64,000 nt of DNA, from positions 310,001 to 374,000 of the forward strand of contig CAWEXD010000010.1 of NCBI GenBank assembly GCA_963812945.1, given 5' to 3'. Below are positions 43,499 to 52,701 of the stretch, one piece after another. The stretch comes from DASRDR01 sp963812945 [NCBI: uncultured Candidatus Rokubacteria bacterium] (lineage in GTDB: Bacteria; Methylomirabilota; Methylomirabilia; Rokubacteriales). Numbering within the stretch: position 1 is the stretch's first letter; every line of letters begins with the position of its first letter. A model generated the notes under the pieces. That model was not told the DNA's origin and did no database searches. It saw only the letters and a program-made list of their open reading frames with translations. Position numbers and translations under genes: made by a program.

Positions 43499-44520
43499 GT
43501 CGTCCTCCTGTGGCTTTCGGGGGTTGAGGGACGCACCTCGGAAGAGACCGCGTCGTCTCCTAATCTCTCGGAAACGCGCCTTGAGCGCAAGCGGCTCGAG
43601 AGCCGCCGGACCACTCCGGCGACGCCGTCGGGCATGACGTACATGAACCCGATCAGGAAGATGCCGAAGATCGCCCAGGGGGCGGCCTTGGAGATGTCCT
43701 GGGCCCAGTTGGGCACGAACTGGATGAAAATGGCCCCGAAGACGTTGCCCCAGATGGACGCCAGGCCGCCGATCACGATGCCGATGAGGAAGGTGATGGA
43801 GAGGAACACGTTGAACGAGTCGGGCGCCACGTAGGCGATCGCCACCGCCGAGAGAGCGCCGGCCACCCCAGTGTAGGCGGCGCTCACGCCGAACGTGAGG
43901 GACTTCACGAGGGCCAGGTCGACACCCATGACCTCGGCCGCGACCGGGTTGTCGCGGATCGCCACCATCGCCCGGCCGACCCGCCCCCGGACCAGGTTGA
44001 CGGCGAGGACGAACATGACCGTCGTCACCGCCAGGGTGACCAGGTAGAGCCACTGGTCCTCGGTCAGCCGGAGCCCCCAGGGCGCGCGGGGCTTCGACAG
44101 GACGATGCCCTGGGAGCCGCCCGTCCAGTGCTCGAAGTACTTGAGGATCTGCGGGACGGCCAGCGCCAGCGCGAAGGTCGCCAGCGCGAGGTAGAGCCCT
44201 TCCAGCCGGAGCGCGGGGCGTCCGAAGAGGAAGCCCGCCACGAAGCACACGAGCGCCGCGGCCGGGAGCGTCCACCCGTAGCCGATGCCCCAGCGGTCCA
44301 TCATGATCGCCGAGGTGTACGCGCCCACCGCGTAGAAGGCGCCGTGGCCGAGCGAGATCTGGCCGTTGTAGCCGGTGAGGAGGTTCAGGCCCATGAGGGC
44401 GATGGCGTAGATGCAGACCTGCGTGAACTGGAAGAGCCGGAACCCGCTGAGGAAGGCCGGCAAGAGGCCCGCCCCGCCCACGATGGCCACGAAGAGCGCG
44501 ACCCGCGTGGCTCGGCTCAC
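43495..44520 (-). CDS. livM: Branched-chain amino acid-type ABC permease (LivM)
   Basis: 341 residues from GTG 44520, overlapping the livH stop. About nine hydrophobic segments. Family blocks LNLLTGYNGQISLGHGAFYA, RLEGLYLALATFALALAVPQ, GRAMVAIRDNPVAAEVMGVD (the coupling loop) and IGGLASIWGNVFGAIFIQFV. The C-terminal 30 residues are charged and cytoplasmic. It pairs with LivH in the inner membrane. Confidence 0.94.
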   Translation of the reverse strand: MSRATRVALFVAIVGGAGLLPAFLSGFRLFQFTQVCIYAIALMGLNLLTGYNGQISLGHGAFYAVGAYTSAIMMDRWGIGYGWTLPAAALVCFVAGFLFGRPALRLEGLYLALATFALALAVPQILKYFEHWTGGSQGIVLSKPRAPWGLRLTEDQWLYLVTLAVTTVMFVLAVNLVRGRVGRAMVAIRDNPVAAEVMGVDLALVKSLTFGVSAAYTGVAGALSAVAIAYVAPDSFNVFLSITFLIGIVIGGLASIWGNVFGAIFIQFVPNWAQDISKAAPWAIFGIFLIGFMYVMPDGVAGVVRRLSSRLRSRRVSERLGDDAVSSEVRPSTPESHRRTT

Positions 44521-45398
44521 ACGCGCCTCACGTGGGTCCGGCCGAAGAGCCCGCTCGGCCGGACCAAGAGGACCACGATGATCATGGCGAGGGCGACCGT
44601 GAGCTTGAGCTCGGTGCCGATGAAGCTCACGTACGTGCCGACGAGGTTCTCGATGATCCCGACCAGGAAGCCGCCCACCACGGCTCCCAGGGGGCTCGTG
44701 AAGCCGCCGAGTGTGGCCGCCGCGAACGCGTAGATCTGGATGCCACCCATCATGTTGGGCTCGAGCGTGAGGATGGGCGCCACCATCATTCCGGCCACCG
44801 CCCCGAACGTCGCCGCCAGGCCCCAGCCGAGGGCGAGCATGCGGCTCACCCGGATACCGGCGAGCCGGCTCGACACGGGGTTCTGCGCGGCCGCCCGCAT
44901 GGCCAGGCCGAGCGGGGTGTACCGGAAGAAGAGGAAGAGGAGGAGGAGCGAGAGCAGCGTCACGCCGATCTCCCCCAGGTCGTGGGCGCCGAACACGATG
45001 CTGCCGAGCCGGAGAGGCTTCGCGGAAAACGGGCTCGGGAACGGCTTCTGCACGTAGGACCAGATCCAGCCCGCCACGCTGTTGCAGATGACGAGGAGCC
45101 CGAGGGTGACGATCACGATGGTCAGGATCGGGGCGTTCTCGACGGGCCGGATGACGATCCGCTGGATGAGAATGCCCCCCACGAAGGCGACGATCACCGT
45201 CGCGAGGAAGGCCCACCAGTAGGGGACCCCGGCGTTCAGCATCGACCAGGTCAGGTACGTCGCGAACATCGCCATCTCGCCCTGGGCGAAGTTCACGACG
45301 TCGGTGGCCTGGTAGATCATCACCAGGGCCAGGGCGAGGCTCGCGTAGATGCCCCCCGTCGCGAGCCCGGAGACCACCTGCTGGAGGAAGGTCTCCAC
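44517..45398 (-). CDS. livH: Branched-chain amino acid-type ABC permease (LivH)
   Basis: 293 residues from GTG 45398, three bases after the livF stop. Family start FLQQVVSGLATGGIYASLAL then ALVMIYQATDVVNFAQGEMA. The coupling loop is LGLAMRAAAQNPVSSRLAGI. The C-terminal half has AAATLGGFTSPLGAVVGGFL. About eight hydrophobic segments. Forms the membrane channel with LivM. Confidence 0.94.
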   Translation of the reverse strand: METFLQQVVSGLATGGIYASLALALVMIYQATDVVNFAQGEMAMFATYLTWSMLNAGVPYWWAFLATVIVAFVGGILIQRIVIRPVENAPILTIVIVTLGLLVICNSVAGWIWSYVQKPFPSPFSAKPLRLGSIVFGAHDLGEIGVTLLSLLLLFLFFRYTPLGLAMRAAAQNPVSSRLAGIRVSRMLALGWGLAATFGAVAGMMVAPILTLEPNMMGGIQIYAFAAATLGGFTSPLGAVVGGFLVGIIENLVGTYVSFIGTELKLTVALAMIIVVLLVRPSGLFGRTHVRRV

Positions 45399-45401
45399 CG
45401 G

Positions 45402-46112
45402 CTAGTACCCGAGATACGAGCGCCGGATGGCTTCGTCGCGCTTGAGGACCTCCGAGGGACCCGACACGACGACGCGCCCGGTTTCGAGGAGGAAGACGTG
45501 ATCGGCGAGATCGAGGGCCAGGGCCGCGTTCTGCTCGACCAGGAGGAGCGTCACGCCCGCCTCGCGGTTGATGGCGCGGAGGATGCGGAAGATCTCCCGC
45601 ACCACCAGGGGCGCCAGACCCAGCGAGGGCTCGTCCAGCAGCAGGAGCCGGGGCCGCAGCATGAGCGCGCGCGAGATCGCCAGCATCTGCTGCTCGCCGC
45701 CGGAAAGGGTGCCCGCGACCTGGCGCCGCCGCTCGCGCAGGATGGGGAAGTAGCCGAGCACGCGGTCCAGGTCCCGCACCGCCTCCCCGCGGTCGCGCCG
45801 CGCGTACATGCCCACCCGGAGGTTCTCCTCCACGGTGAGGTCCACGAACGTGCCCCGCCCCTCCGGGACGTGGGCGATACGGAGCCCCACGATGTCCTCG
45901 GTGGCGCGGCCGTCGATCCGCTGGCCGGCGAACCGGATGACCCCGGCGGTCCTCACCATGGCCGAGATGGCCCGGAGCGTGGTGGTCTTGCCGGCGCCGT
46001 TGGCGCCGAGGACGGTGGTGATGCCGCCCTCCTCCAGGGCGAAGCTCACCCCGTGCAGGATCCGGGTCCGTCCGTAGAACGCTTCCAGACCCTCCACCTC
46101 GAGGAGCGCCAC
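45402..46112 (-). CDS. livF: Branched-chain amino acid-type ABC ATP-binding protein (LivF)
   Basis: 236 residues from GTG 46112, one base after the livG stop. Walker A GANGAGKTT (about 35-43), IAHVPEGRGTFVDLTVEENL (the LivF-specific PEGR block), signature LSGGEQQMLAISRAL, Walker B LLLLDEPSLGLAP and switch LLVEQNAALAL are intact. One of the two ATPases of the importer. Confidence 0.95.
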   Translation of the reverse strand: MALLEVEGLEAFYGRTRILHGVSFALEEGGITTVLGANGAGKTTTLRAISAMVRTAGVIRFAGQRIDGRATEDIVGLRIAHVPEGRGTFVDLTVEENLRVGMYARRDRGEAVRDLDRVLGYFPILRERRRQVAGTLSGGEQQMLAISRALMLRPRLLLLDEPSLGLAPLVVREIFRILRAINREAGVTLLLVEQNAALALDLADHVFLLETGRVVVSGPSEVLKRDEAIRRSYLGY

Positions 46113-46113
46113 G

Positions 46114-46872
46114 CTACTCTCCCAGGTAGGCGCGGATGACGGCGGGGTTCCGCTGGACCTCCGTCGGCGCGCCCTCGGCGATACGCCGGCCGAAGTCCAG
46201 GACCACCACCTTGTCCGAGACCTGCATCACGAGGCTCATGTGGTGCTCGACCAGGAGGACGGTCACGCCGAGCCGGTCCCGGATCGTCCGGATGAGCGCG
46301 CCCAGCGCCTCCACGTCCTCGTGGTTGAGTCCGCTGGCCGGCTCGTCGAGCAGGAGGAGCTGCGGCTGCGCGGCGAGAGCCCGCGCCGTTTCCACTCGCT
46401 TCTGGGTGGCGAAGGGCAGCCCGGCGATCGGCCGGTGCTGGATGGCCTCGAGGCCCATGAAGCGGAGAACCTCGGCCGCGGTCGTCTGGAGGGCGCGCTC
46501 TTCCCGCCCCACCGCCGGCAGCCGGACCGCGTTGGACAGAAAGCCGCTCCGGGTCCGGCTGTGCGCGCCGACCAGCACGGTGTCCAGGACCGTCATGCTC
46601 CGGAACAGCGCGAGGTTCTGGAAGGTCCGCCCGATCCCGAGCCCGGCGATGCGATGCGCCTCGACGCCCAGAAGGTCCCGGCCCTCGAAGAGGATGCGCC
46701 CGCTGGTGGGCTGGTAGAGGCGGGACAGGCAGTTGAAGAGGGTGGTCTTGCCCGCTCCGTTGGGTCCGATCAGCCCCACGATCTGGCGAGGCTCGATGTC
46801 GAAGGAGACGTCGTCGAGCGCGACGATCCCGCCGAAGCGGACGCCGATGCCCTGGACGCTCAGGAGCGGCAT
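46114..46872 (-). CDS. livG: Branched-chain amino acid-type ABC ATP-binding protein (LivG)
   Basis: 252 residues from ATG 46872. Walker A GPNGAGKTT (about 36-44), then LFNCLSRLYQPTSGRILFEG, GIGRTFQNLALFRSMTVLDT, Walker B LLLLDEPASGLNH and switch LLVEHHMSLVM. The signature region reads PFATQKRVETARALA: the usual L-S-G/Y-G-x-Q is P-F-A-T-Q-K, a form common in LivG. First gene of the operon. A truncated second copy of its 5' end lies upstream at 46860-47276. Confidence 0.94.
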   Translation of the reverse strand: MPLLSVQGIGVRFGGIVALDDVSFDIEPRQIVGLIGPNGAGKTTLFNCLSRLYQPTSGRILFEGRDLLGVEAHRIAGLGIGRTFQNLALFRSMTVLDTVLVGAHSRTRSGFLSNAVRLPAVGREERALQTTAAEVLRFMGLEAIQHRPIAGLPFATQKRVETARALAAQPQLLLLDEPASGLNHEDVEALGALIRTIRDRLGVTVLLVEHHMSLVMQVSDKVVVLDFGRRIAEGAPTEVQRNPAVIRAYLGE

Positions 46873-47276
46873 GCCAGCATGGTCGCGGTGGCCTGGTACA
46901 GGGTTGCCCGAGTATGTGCGAAAGGGGCGCCGGTCGGGAACACGCTTTTGACAGGATGGCTTCTACGTTCCGTTCTCCGAGAAACGTGCCTAGCGCTTCC
47001 TACGTTCGCGTGCTGCGGCACGTAGAGCCACGACAGGCAGTTGAAGAGCGTCGTCTTGCCCGCGCCGTTGGGCCCGATCAGGCCCACGATCTGGCCGGAC
47101 TCCACCTCGAAGGAGACGCCGTCGAGCGCCACGATTCCGCCGAACCGGACCGTGAGGTCGCGCACCGACAAGACCAGCGGCCCGGCCGGGGCGGACCCTG
47201 CCCGGCCCGGCGTTCCGCCGGTCACCGGGTCGACCACGCCATGGCACACGCTGTCCGGGTCAGGGAGCTCTCGCAT
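46860..47276 (-). pseudogene. Truncated second livG (N-terminal fragment)
   Basis: 138 residues from ATG 47276. After about 35 unrelated residues it reads LSVRDLTVRFGGIVALDGVS, FEVESGQIVGLIGPNGAGKT then TLFNCLSWLYVPQ. That is LivG through Walker A and the next helix, after which homology stops. The tail (RTERRSHPVKSVFP...) is unlike any ABC ATPase and overlaps the real livG start by 13 bases. It lacks Q-loop, signature and Walker B, so it cannot be an ATPase. The non-homologous 46873-47020 is probably a scar of a lost element. It lies just downstream of the second dppBC pair. Confidence 0.75.
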
Positions 47277-47383
47277 TCGCCGCGGCGGCTGGATGGGGTA
47301 GCGTCGAGACCGTAGCATCCGGACGCTGGGCGCGTCAATTCCGGCGCGAGAGCCCGGCCCGCATCGCGCGCCGCACACCATGC

Positions 47384-48298
47384 CTAGTAGTCCCGGGGGT
47401 CGAGGACGTCGCGGATCCCGTCGCCGGCCAGGTTGAACGAGAGCGCGAGCACGAAGATCGCGAGCCCCGGCCACCAGGCCATCCACGGCGCGGTCTCGAG
47501 GAACGCCTGGGCGGCGTTGAGCATGGTGCCCCAACTGGGAATGGGCGGCTGGACGCCGAGCCCCAGGAACGAGAGGACGGCCTCCGCGATGATGGCCGCC
47601 GGGATCGAGACCGTCGCCTGCACCAGGATCGAGCTCACGATGTTGGGGAACACATGGCGGCCCATGACCCGGAGGTCCCCGGCCCCTATGGCGCGGGCGC
47701 CCTGGACGTACTCCTCCTCGCGCGTCGCCAGCACGAGCCCCCGGCTGAGCCGGATGTACGTCGGCGTCGCACCGAGCCCGATGGCCAGGGTCGCGTTGGT
47801 GAGCGATGGCCCCAGGATCGTCACGAGCCCGATGGCCAGGATGAGGAAGGGGAACGACAGCCACGCGTCCGTGAGCCGCATGAGCGCCTGATCGATGAAC
47901 CCCCGGTAGTAGCCCGCGATCAGGCCCGTCGGCACGCCCACGACGATGGCGAAGAGGATCGACAGGACCCCGGCTTGCATCGACACCCGCGCGCCCCAGA
48001 TCACGCGCGACAGCATGTCCCGGCCCAGATCGTCGGTCCCGAACGGATGCGCCCAGGTGGGCGCTTTGCGGATCTGGCTCCAGCTGGTCTGGAGCGGGTC
48101 GCTGGGCGCGAGCCACGGCGCGCCGACGGCCAGGACCACGAACGCCAGGACCACGACCGTGCCGGCCAGGGCGGGCGGGCGTCGGGCGAGGCGCCGCCAG
48201 GCCACGCGGAGGCGGCCCGGGGCCGCGGCCCCGGCGACGGGCCCGAGGGCCGGCAGCGCCGCCGCCGCGCCCCCTCGCGGCGTCCCGTCAGGGCTCAT
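47384..48298 (-). CDS. dppC: Dipeptide-type ABC permease (DppC), second system
   Basis: 304 residues from ATG 48298, overlapping dppB by 11 bases. PWLAPSDPLQ, HPFGTDDLGRDMLSRVIWGA, AGYYRGFIDQALMRLTDAWL and QGARAIGAGDLRVMGRHVFP (coupling loop) are family hallmarks. LSFLGLGVQPPIPSWGTML follows, and the end is GDGIRDVLDPRDY. Standard length with six hydrophobic segments. No dppD/dppF ATPase genes accompany this system in the window. A livG fragment sits where they might have been. Confidence 0.93.
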   Translation of the reverse strand: MSPDGTPRGGAAAALPALGPVAGAAAPGRLRVAWRRLARRPPALAGTVVVLAFVVLAVGAPWLAPSDPLQTSWSQIRKAPTWAHPFGTDDLGRDMLSRVIWGARVSMQAGVLSILFAIVVGVPTGLIAGYYRGFIDQALMRLTDAWLSFPFLILAIGLVTILGPSLTNATLAIGLGATPTYIRLSRGLVLATREEEYVQGARAIGAGDLRVMGRHVFPNIVSSILVQATVSIPAAIIAEAVLSFLGLGVQPPIPSWGTMLNAAQAFLETAPWMAWWPGLAIFVLALSFNLAGDGIRDVLDPRDY

Positions 48299-49250
48299 CG
48301 CGCCCGCCCCCGATGCGGATCCTCGGGTTGAGGAGTGAGTAGGACAGGTCGACCAGGAGGTTGATCAGGACGTACGAGCTCGCCGTGATGAGCACGACGC
48401 CCTGCACCACGGGGTAGTCGCGGGTGAAGACGGCCTCCAGGATCAGCCGGCCGAAGCCCGGAACCACGAAGATCTGCTCGGTGACGACCGCGCCGCCGAT
48501 GAGGGCGCCGAGCTGCAGCCCGAAGATGGTGATGACCGGGACCAGGCCGTTCCGGATGGCGTGGCGGAACACGACGATCCTCGTCCGGAGTCCTTTAGCG
48601 TAGGCCGTACGGATGTAGTCGGCGCTCAGCACCTCGATCATGCTGTTCCGGGTCTGGCGCATCAGGACCGCGGCCAGGGCGGCCCCCAGCACGACGGCGG
48701 GCATCAGCAGGCGCTGCGTGTTCCCCCACGGGTCCTGGACGAACGGGACGAAGCCGGAGGCGGGCAGCCATCGCAGCCGCACCGAGACCAGCAGGATCAG
48801 CATGATCCCCAGCCAGAAGTTCGGGATCGACACCCCGCAGAGGGACACGCTGCTCGCGACGTAGTCCCACGCGGTGTTCCGGCGCACGGCCGCGAGCACG
48901 CCCACGGGGATGGCGATCAGGAGCGCGACCAGCAGGGCGTAGGCCGCGAGCTGGAGGGTGATCGGCAGCTTCTGCCCCACGAGGCGCAGCACGGAGTCGC
49001 GGGTCCGGATCGACTCGCCGAGGTCGCCCCGGAGCGCGAGCCCCAGCCACCGCACGTACTGCACGGGAATCGGATCCCGAAGGCCGTACTTCCGGCGGAT
49101 CTCCTCCAGGCCCGACTCGTCTGCCTCGGTGCCGGCCATGACCCGGGCGGGATCCCCGGGGATCATGCGCACGCCGGTGAACACGATGACAGTGATGAGG
49201 AAGAGGGTGATCAGCGAGATGGCACCCCGCTGGATCAGGAACTCGGCCAC
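48288..49250 (-). CDS. dppB: Dipeptide-type ABC permease (DppB), second system
   Basis: 320 residues from GTG 49250. FLIQRGAISLITLFLITVIV and FTGVRMIPGDPARVMAG match the DppB N-terminus. The middle has LALRGDLGESIRTRDSVLRL. The coupling loop YIRTAYAKGLRTRIVVFRHA and the GALIGGAVVTEQIFVVPGFG block are typical. Six hydrophobic segments. It lies 57 bp downstream of the first of two tandem binding-protein genes. Confidence 0.94.
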   Translation of the reverse strand: MAEFLIQRGAISLITLFLITVIVFTGVRMIPGDPARVMAGTEADESGLEEIRRKYGLRDPIPVQYVRWLGLALRGDLGESIRTRDSVLRLVGQKLPITLQLAAYALLVALLIAIPVGVLAAVRRNTAWDYVASSVSLCGVSIPNFWLGIMLILLVSVRLRWLPASGFVPFVQDPWGNTQRLLMPAVVLGAALAAVLMRQTRNSMIEVLSADYIRTAYAKGLRTRIVVFRHAIRNGLVPVITIFGLQLGALIGGAVVTEQIFVVPGFGRLILEAVFTRDYPVVQGVVLITASSYVLINLLVDLSYSLLNPRIRIGGGRDEP

Positions 49251-49307
49251 GATGCTCCGACCGCGCCGGTCCGGAGGCCCCCGGCGGGGCCCCGGGACCT
49301 GGTCAGG

Positions 49308-50858
49308 TCAATTCCAGCTTGCGCCCTTGATGCGAATCAGCCCGTCGGGCACGGCCTTGTAGCCCTTGAGGTTCTTCGGGAAGGCCGTGATGTAGTTCGC
49401 GTGGTAGAGGTAGAGGATGTTCCGGCGCGCGCCGAACTTGTCGACCGCCTCGCGGTAGAGCTGGGTGCGCTGCTGGAGGTCGCTGACCTCGCGCGCCCGC
49501 GTCAACAGCGAATCGATCGTCTCGTCGCACGCCTGCGTCGTGTTCAGGCTGCCCTGGCACGTGTGGAACTGGTGGATGTTGGCGTCGGGATCCACGCGGC
49601 CGCTCCAGCCCACCTGGAAGGCCTGGAGCTTCCCGGCGTCGTCGTCGTTCAGGGACGCCGCGAATTCCGACGGCCGGATGGAGATGTTGAACCCGGCTTC
49701 CTTCGCCATTTCCTGGATGACTTCGCCCATGCGTCGTTCCGGCGGCTGGTTGGCAACCGTGAGCTCGAAGCCGTAGCCCTGCGCCAGGCCCGCGTCGGCC
49801 AGGAGCTTCTTGGCGCGTGCCACGTCCCGGCCCGGACACTTGCGGCTCTTGTCGTGGAACGGGCTCACCGGCGAGATAGGCGTGCAGCCGACCGTGAACT
49901 GGCCTTCCCAGACCACCTGGTTCAGCGCTTCGCGGTCGATCGAGAGCTCCAGCGCCTCGCGGACGCGGGGATCGTTGGCGAGCGGAGTCCCGAGGTCTCC
50001 CGCTGCCGCGGGGGGCTTGCCGTTCTTGTTGCGGAGGTTGATGGTGATCCCCGTGTAGGCGATGCCCGTCACGCTGGCGACGTCGAACTTGGTCTCCTTC
50101 TTGAGGCTGGTCGCGTGGGTCGGGTTCACCTGGTGCATGAAGTCGATGTCGCCCGAGCGCAGATTGGCGAGCCGGACGTTGTCGTCCGTGATGATCCGGA
50201 AGACGAGCCGGTCGAACTTGGCCTGGCCCGGGTCGAAGTAGTGCGTGGACTTCTCGAGCACGATGCGGTCCTGGGCGACCCGCTCCGTGAAGGCCCACGG
50301 CCCGACGCACACGGGCGCGGTTCCGAACTTGTCGTCGAGCTTCTTGGCCTGGGTGGGCGAGACGGGCATGCCGGCCCGGTCGGCCAGAATGGCCGTGATG
50401 GGTGCGAAGGGGGCCTTCAGCCGGAGCCGCACGGTGAGGGGGTCCACTACCTCGACCGCGTTGACGTGGTCGAGCTCGCTGCGCCGGCTGGAGCCCTTCA
50501 TCTCCCGGTGGCGATCGAGGGAGAACTTCATCGCCTCCGCGTTCAGGGGGGTGCCGTCGTTGAACTTCACACCGGAGCGGAGCTTGATCGTGACGGTCTT
50601 CCCCCCGTCGGCAAACGCTGGGAGATCCGCGGCGAGCTGGGGCGAGATCTTGAGGTTCTCGTCGAGCTCGTAGAGCTTCTCGCACATGTGGGCGTAGATG
50701 ATGCGCCCCACATACGTGCGGGAGAGCGTCGGATCCAGGATGTCCGGGTCCTGGTTCAGCCCGATCACGAGCGTCTTCTTCTGCGCCTCGGCGGTGGCCA
50801 CCGCCATGAGGACGCTCAACAGCATCGCCAGCGTGCACCCCAGTCGGATCCTCATCAT
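49308..50858 (-). CDS. dppA: Dipeptide-type ABC substrate-binding protein (DppA family), copy 1
   Basis: 516 residues from ATG 50858, with GGAGGG upstream. Signal peptide ends near VATAEAQKK. SBP family 5 blocks: VIGLNQDPDILDPTLSRTYV, TVTIKLRSGVKFNDGTPLNA, GPWAFTERVAQDRIVLEKST and LSIDREALNQVVWEGQFTVG. Highly similar in order and sequence to the next gene, so a tandem duplication. The conserved YFDPGQAKFDRLVFR segment is shared. Probably binds peptides or another organic nutrient in the periplasm for DppBC. Confidence 0.93.
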   Translation of the reverse strand: MMRIRLGCTLAMLLSVLMAVATAEAQKKTLVIGLNQDPDILDPTLSRTYVGRIIYAHMCEKLYELDENLKISPQLAADLPAFADGGKTVTIKLRSGVKFNDGTPLNAEAMKFSLDRHREMKGSSRRSELDHVNAVEVVDPLTVRLRLKAPFAPITAILADRAGMPVSPTQAKKLDDKFGTAPVCVGPWAFTERVAQDRIVLEKSTHYFDPGQAKFDRLVFRIITDDNVRLANLRSGDIDFMHQVNPTHATSLKKETKFDVASVTGIAYTGITINLRNKNGKPPAAAGDLGTPLANDPRVREALELSIDREALNQVVWEGQFTVGCTPISPVSPFHDKSRKCPGRDVARAKKLLADAGLAQGYGFELTVANQPPERRMGEVIQEMAKEAGFNISIRPSEFAASLNDDDAGKLQAFQVGWSGRVDPDANIHQFHTCQGSLNTTQACDETIDSLLTRAREVSDLQQRTQLYREAVDKFGARRNILYLYHANYITAFPKNLKGYKAVPDGLIRIKGASWN

Positions 50859-50907
50859 CCCTGCCCTCCGCACTCCGCGAGTCGGTTGATCCCCTCGACC
50901 CCTCCGG

Positions 50908-52452
50908 CTAGTTCCAGCTAACGCCCTTGACGCGGATCAGGCCGTCCGGGACAGCTCGGTAACCCGTGAGGTTCTTCGGAAACGCGACGATGTAGCCCCG
51001 GTGGTAGAGATAGATGAGGTTCCGGCGGGCACCGACCTTGTCCATCGCCTGGCGGTACAGCTCGACGCGCTCCTTCTGGTCGCTCACCTCGCGCGCCTTG
51101 TTGAGGATGGTGTCGAGGCCCTCGTCGCAGACGTTGGACTGGTTCAGGCTGGCGCCGCAGGCGTGGAAGTTGTGGAACTCGGTGTCCGGATCGACGCGCC
51201 CGCTCCAGCCGATCAGAAAGGCCTGGTCCTTGCCGGCGTCGCTGTCCTGGAGCGCCGAGGCGAACTCCTTCGGGACGAGCGTGATGTTGAAGCCCGCCTC
51301 CTTCGCCATCCCCTGGATGATCTCGCCCATCCGCCGCTCCTGCGGGTTGTTGACGATCACCATCTCGAACGCGTACCCGCCGGCGAGGCCGGCGTCGGCG
51401 AGGAGCTTCTTGGCCCGCGCCACGTCGCGGGTGGAGCACTGGCGGCTCTTGTCGAAGTAGGGGCTGTTCGGCGGCAGCGGCCCGCAGCCCGAGGTGTACT
51501 GGCCTTCCCAGGCCACCTGGTTCAGGGCGACTCGGTCGATCGAGAGCTCGAGGGCTTCCCGCACCCTGGGGTCGTTGGCCAAGGGCGTGCCGAGGTCGCC
51601 CCGGGGCGCGTGCTTCCCGGTCTTGTTGTGGATGTTGACCGTGATGCCGTCGTAGCCGATGCCCGTCACGCCGGACACCGAGAACTTCGCCTCCTTCCGG
51701 AGGCTCGTGGCATCGGTCGGGCTGATGCGCTGCGCGATGTCGACGTCGCCAGAGCGCAGGTTCGCGACGCGGACGTTGTCGTCGGGGATGATGCGGAAGA
51801 TCAGCCGGTCGAACTTGGCCTGGCCCGGGTCGAAGTAGTGCGGGGACCTGTCGACGACGATGCGGTCCTGAGCGACCCGCTCCGTGAAGGCCCAGGGGCC
51901 GACGCAGACGGGCGCGGTCCCGAACTTGTCGTCGAGCTTCTTCGCCTGCGTCGGCGACACCGGCATGCCCGCGCGGTCGGCGAGGACGGCCACGATGGGC
52001 GAGAACGGCTTGGACAGCCGGATGCGGACGGTCGCGGGATCGGGTGCCTCCACCTCCGTGACCAGTGATAGCTCGCTCTTGCGCGTGCTCCCCTTCATGT
52101 CGCGGTGCCGCTCGAGCGAGAACTTCACGGCGGCGGCGTCCATGGGCGTCCCGTCGTTGAACTTGACCCCCGAGCGAAGCTTGATGGTCACCGTCTTCCC
52201 GCCGTCGGTGAAGCGGGGCATCTCGGCGGCGAGCTGCGGGTGAATGTTCAGGTTCTCGTCGATCTCGTAGAGCTTCTCGCACATGGCCGCGAACACGATC
52301 CGCCCGACGTACGTTCGCGCGATCGTCGGGTCCAGGATGTCCGGATCCTGGTTCAGCGCGATCACCAGGGTCTTCTTCTGCGCCTCCGCCGTGGCGGTCG
52401 CCACGAGGACAGAGAGCAGGATCGCCAGCACGAGCGGCAGCTTGATCCTCAT
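50908..52452 (-). CDS. dppA: Dipeptide-type ABC substrate-binding protein (DppA family), copy 2
   Basis: 514 residues from ATG 52452. It is a paralogue of the gene 49 bp downstream: signal peptide ending VATATAEAQKK, then VIALNQDPDILDPTIARTYV, TVTIKLRSGVKFNDGTPMDA and GPWAFTERVAQDRIVVDRSP. The untranslated leaders also share CCCTCCGCACTCCGCGAG (plus strand), so the duplication took in the leader. Ligand-facing stretches differ (for example KEFASALQDSDAGK against SEFAASLNDDDAGK). The two may thus have different ligand ranges. Confidence 0.93.
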   Translation of the reverse strand: MRIKLPLVLAILLSVLVATATAEAQKKTLVIALNQDPDILDPTIARTYVGRIVFAAMCEKLYEIDENLNIHPQLAAEMPRFTDGGKTVTIKLRSGVKFNDGTPMDAAAVKFSLERHRDMKGSTRKSELSLVTEVEAPDPATVRIRLSKPFSPIVAVLADRAGMPVSPTQAKKLDDKFGTAPVCVGPWAFTERVAQDRIVVDRSPHYFDPGQAKFDRLIFRIIPDDNVRVANLRSGDVDIAQRISPTDATSLRKEAKFSVSGVTGIGYDGITVNIHNKTGKHAPRGDLGTPLANDPRVREALELSIDRVALNQVAWEGQYTSGCGPLPPNSPYFDKSRQCSTRDVARAKKLLADAGLAGGYAFEMVIVNNPQERRMGEIIQGMAKEAGFNITLVPKEFASALQDSDAGKDQAFLIGWSGRVDPDTEFHNFHACGASLNQSNVCDEGLDTILNKAREVSDQKERVELYRQAMDKVGARRNLIYLYHRGYIVAFPKNLTGYRAVPDGLIRVKGVSWN

Positions 52453-52701
52453 CGCCGGTGCCCTCCGCACTCCGCGAGCTGGTTAGTCAAGGCGCGGACC
52501 CCTGCTTCGGGACGGTGGCCCGATGGTCAGGCCACGCGACCGATGATAGGCCGGCGGCTCACGAGCCGGCAAGAGCCGATCCCGGCCCCGTCGGCCCGGC
52601 CACCGGAACCACCACCCGGACTCGTCCGGAAAACCCGCGCCCGGGAGGGCATGTTCCCCTCATGGCCCCGGCGCGAGGGACGCCAGGCGGACAGTCGCCG
52701 C

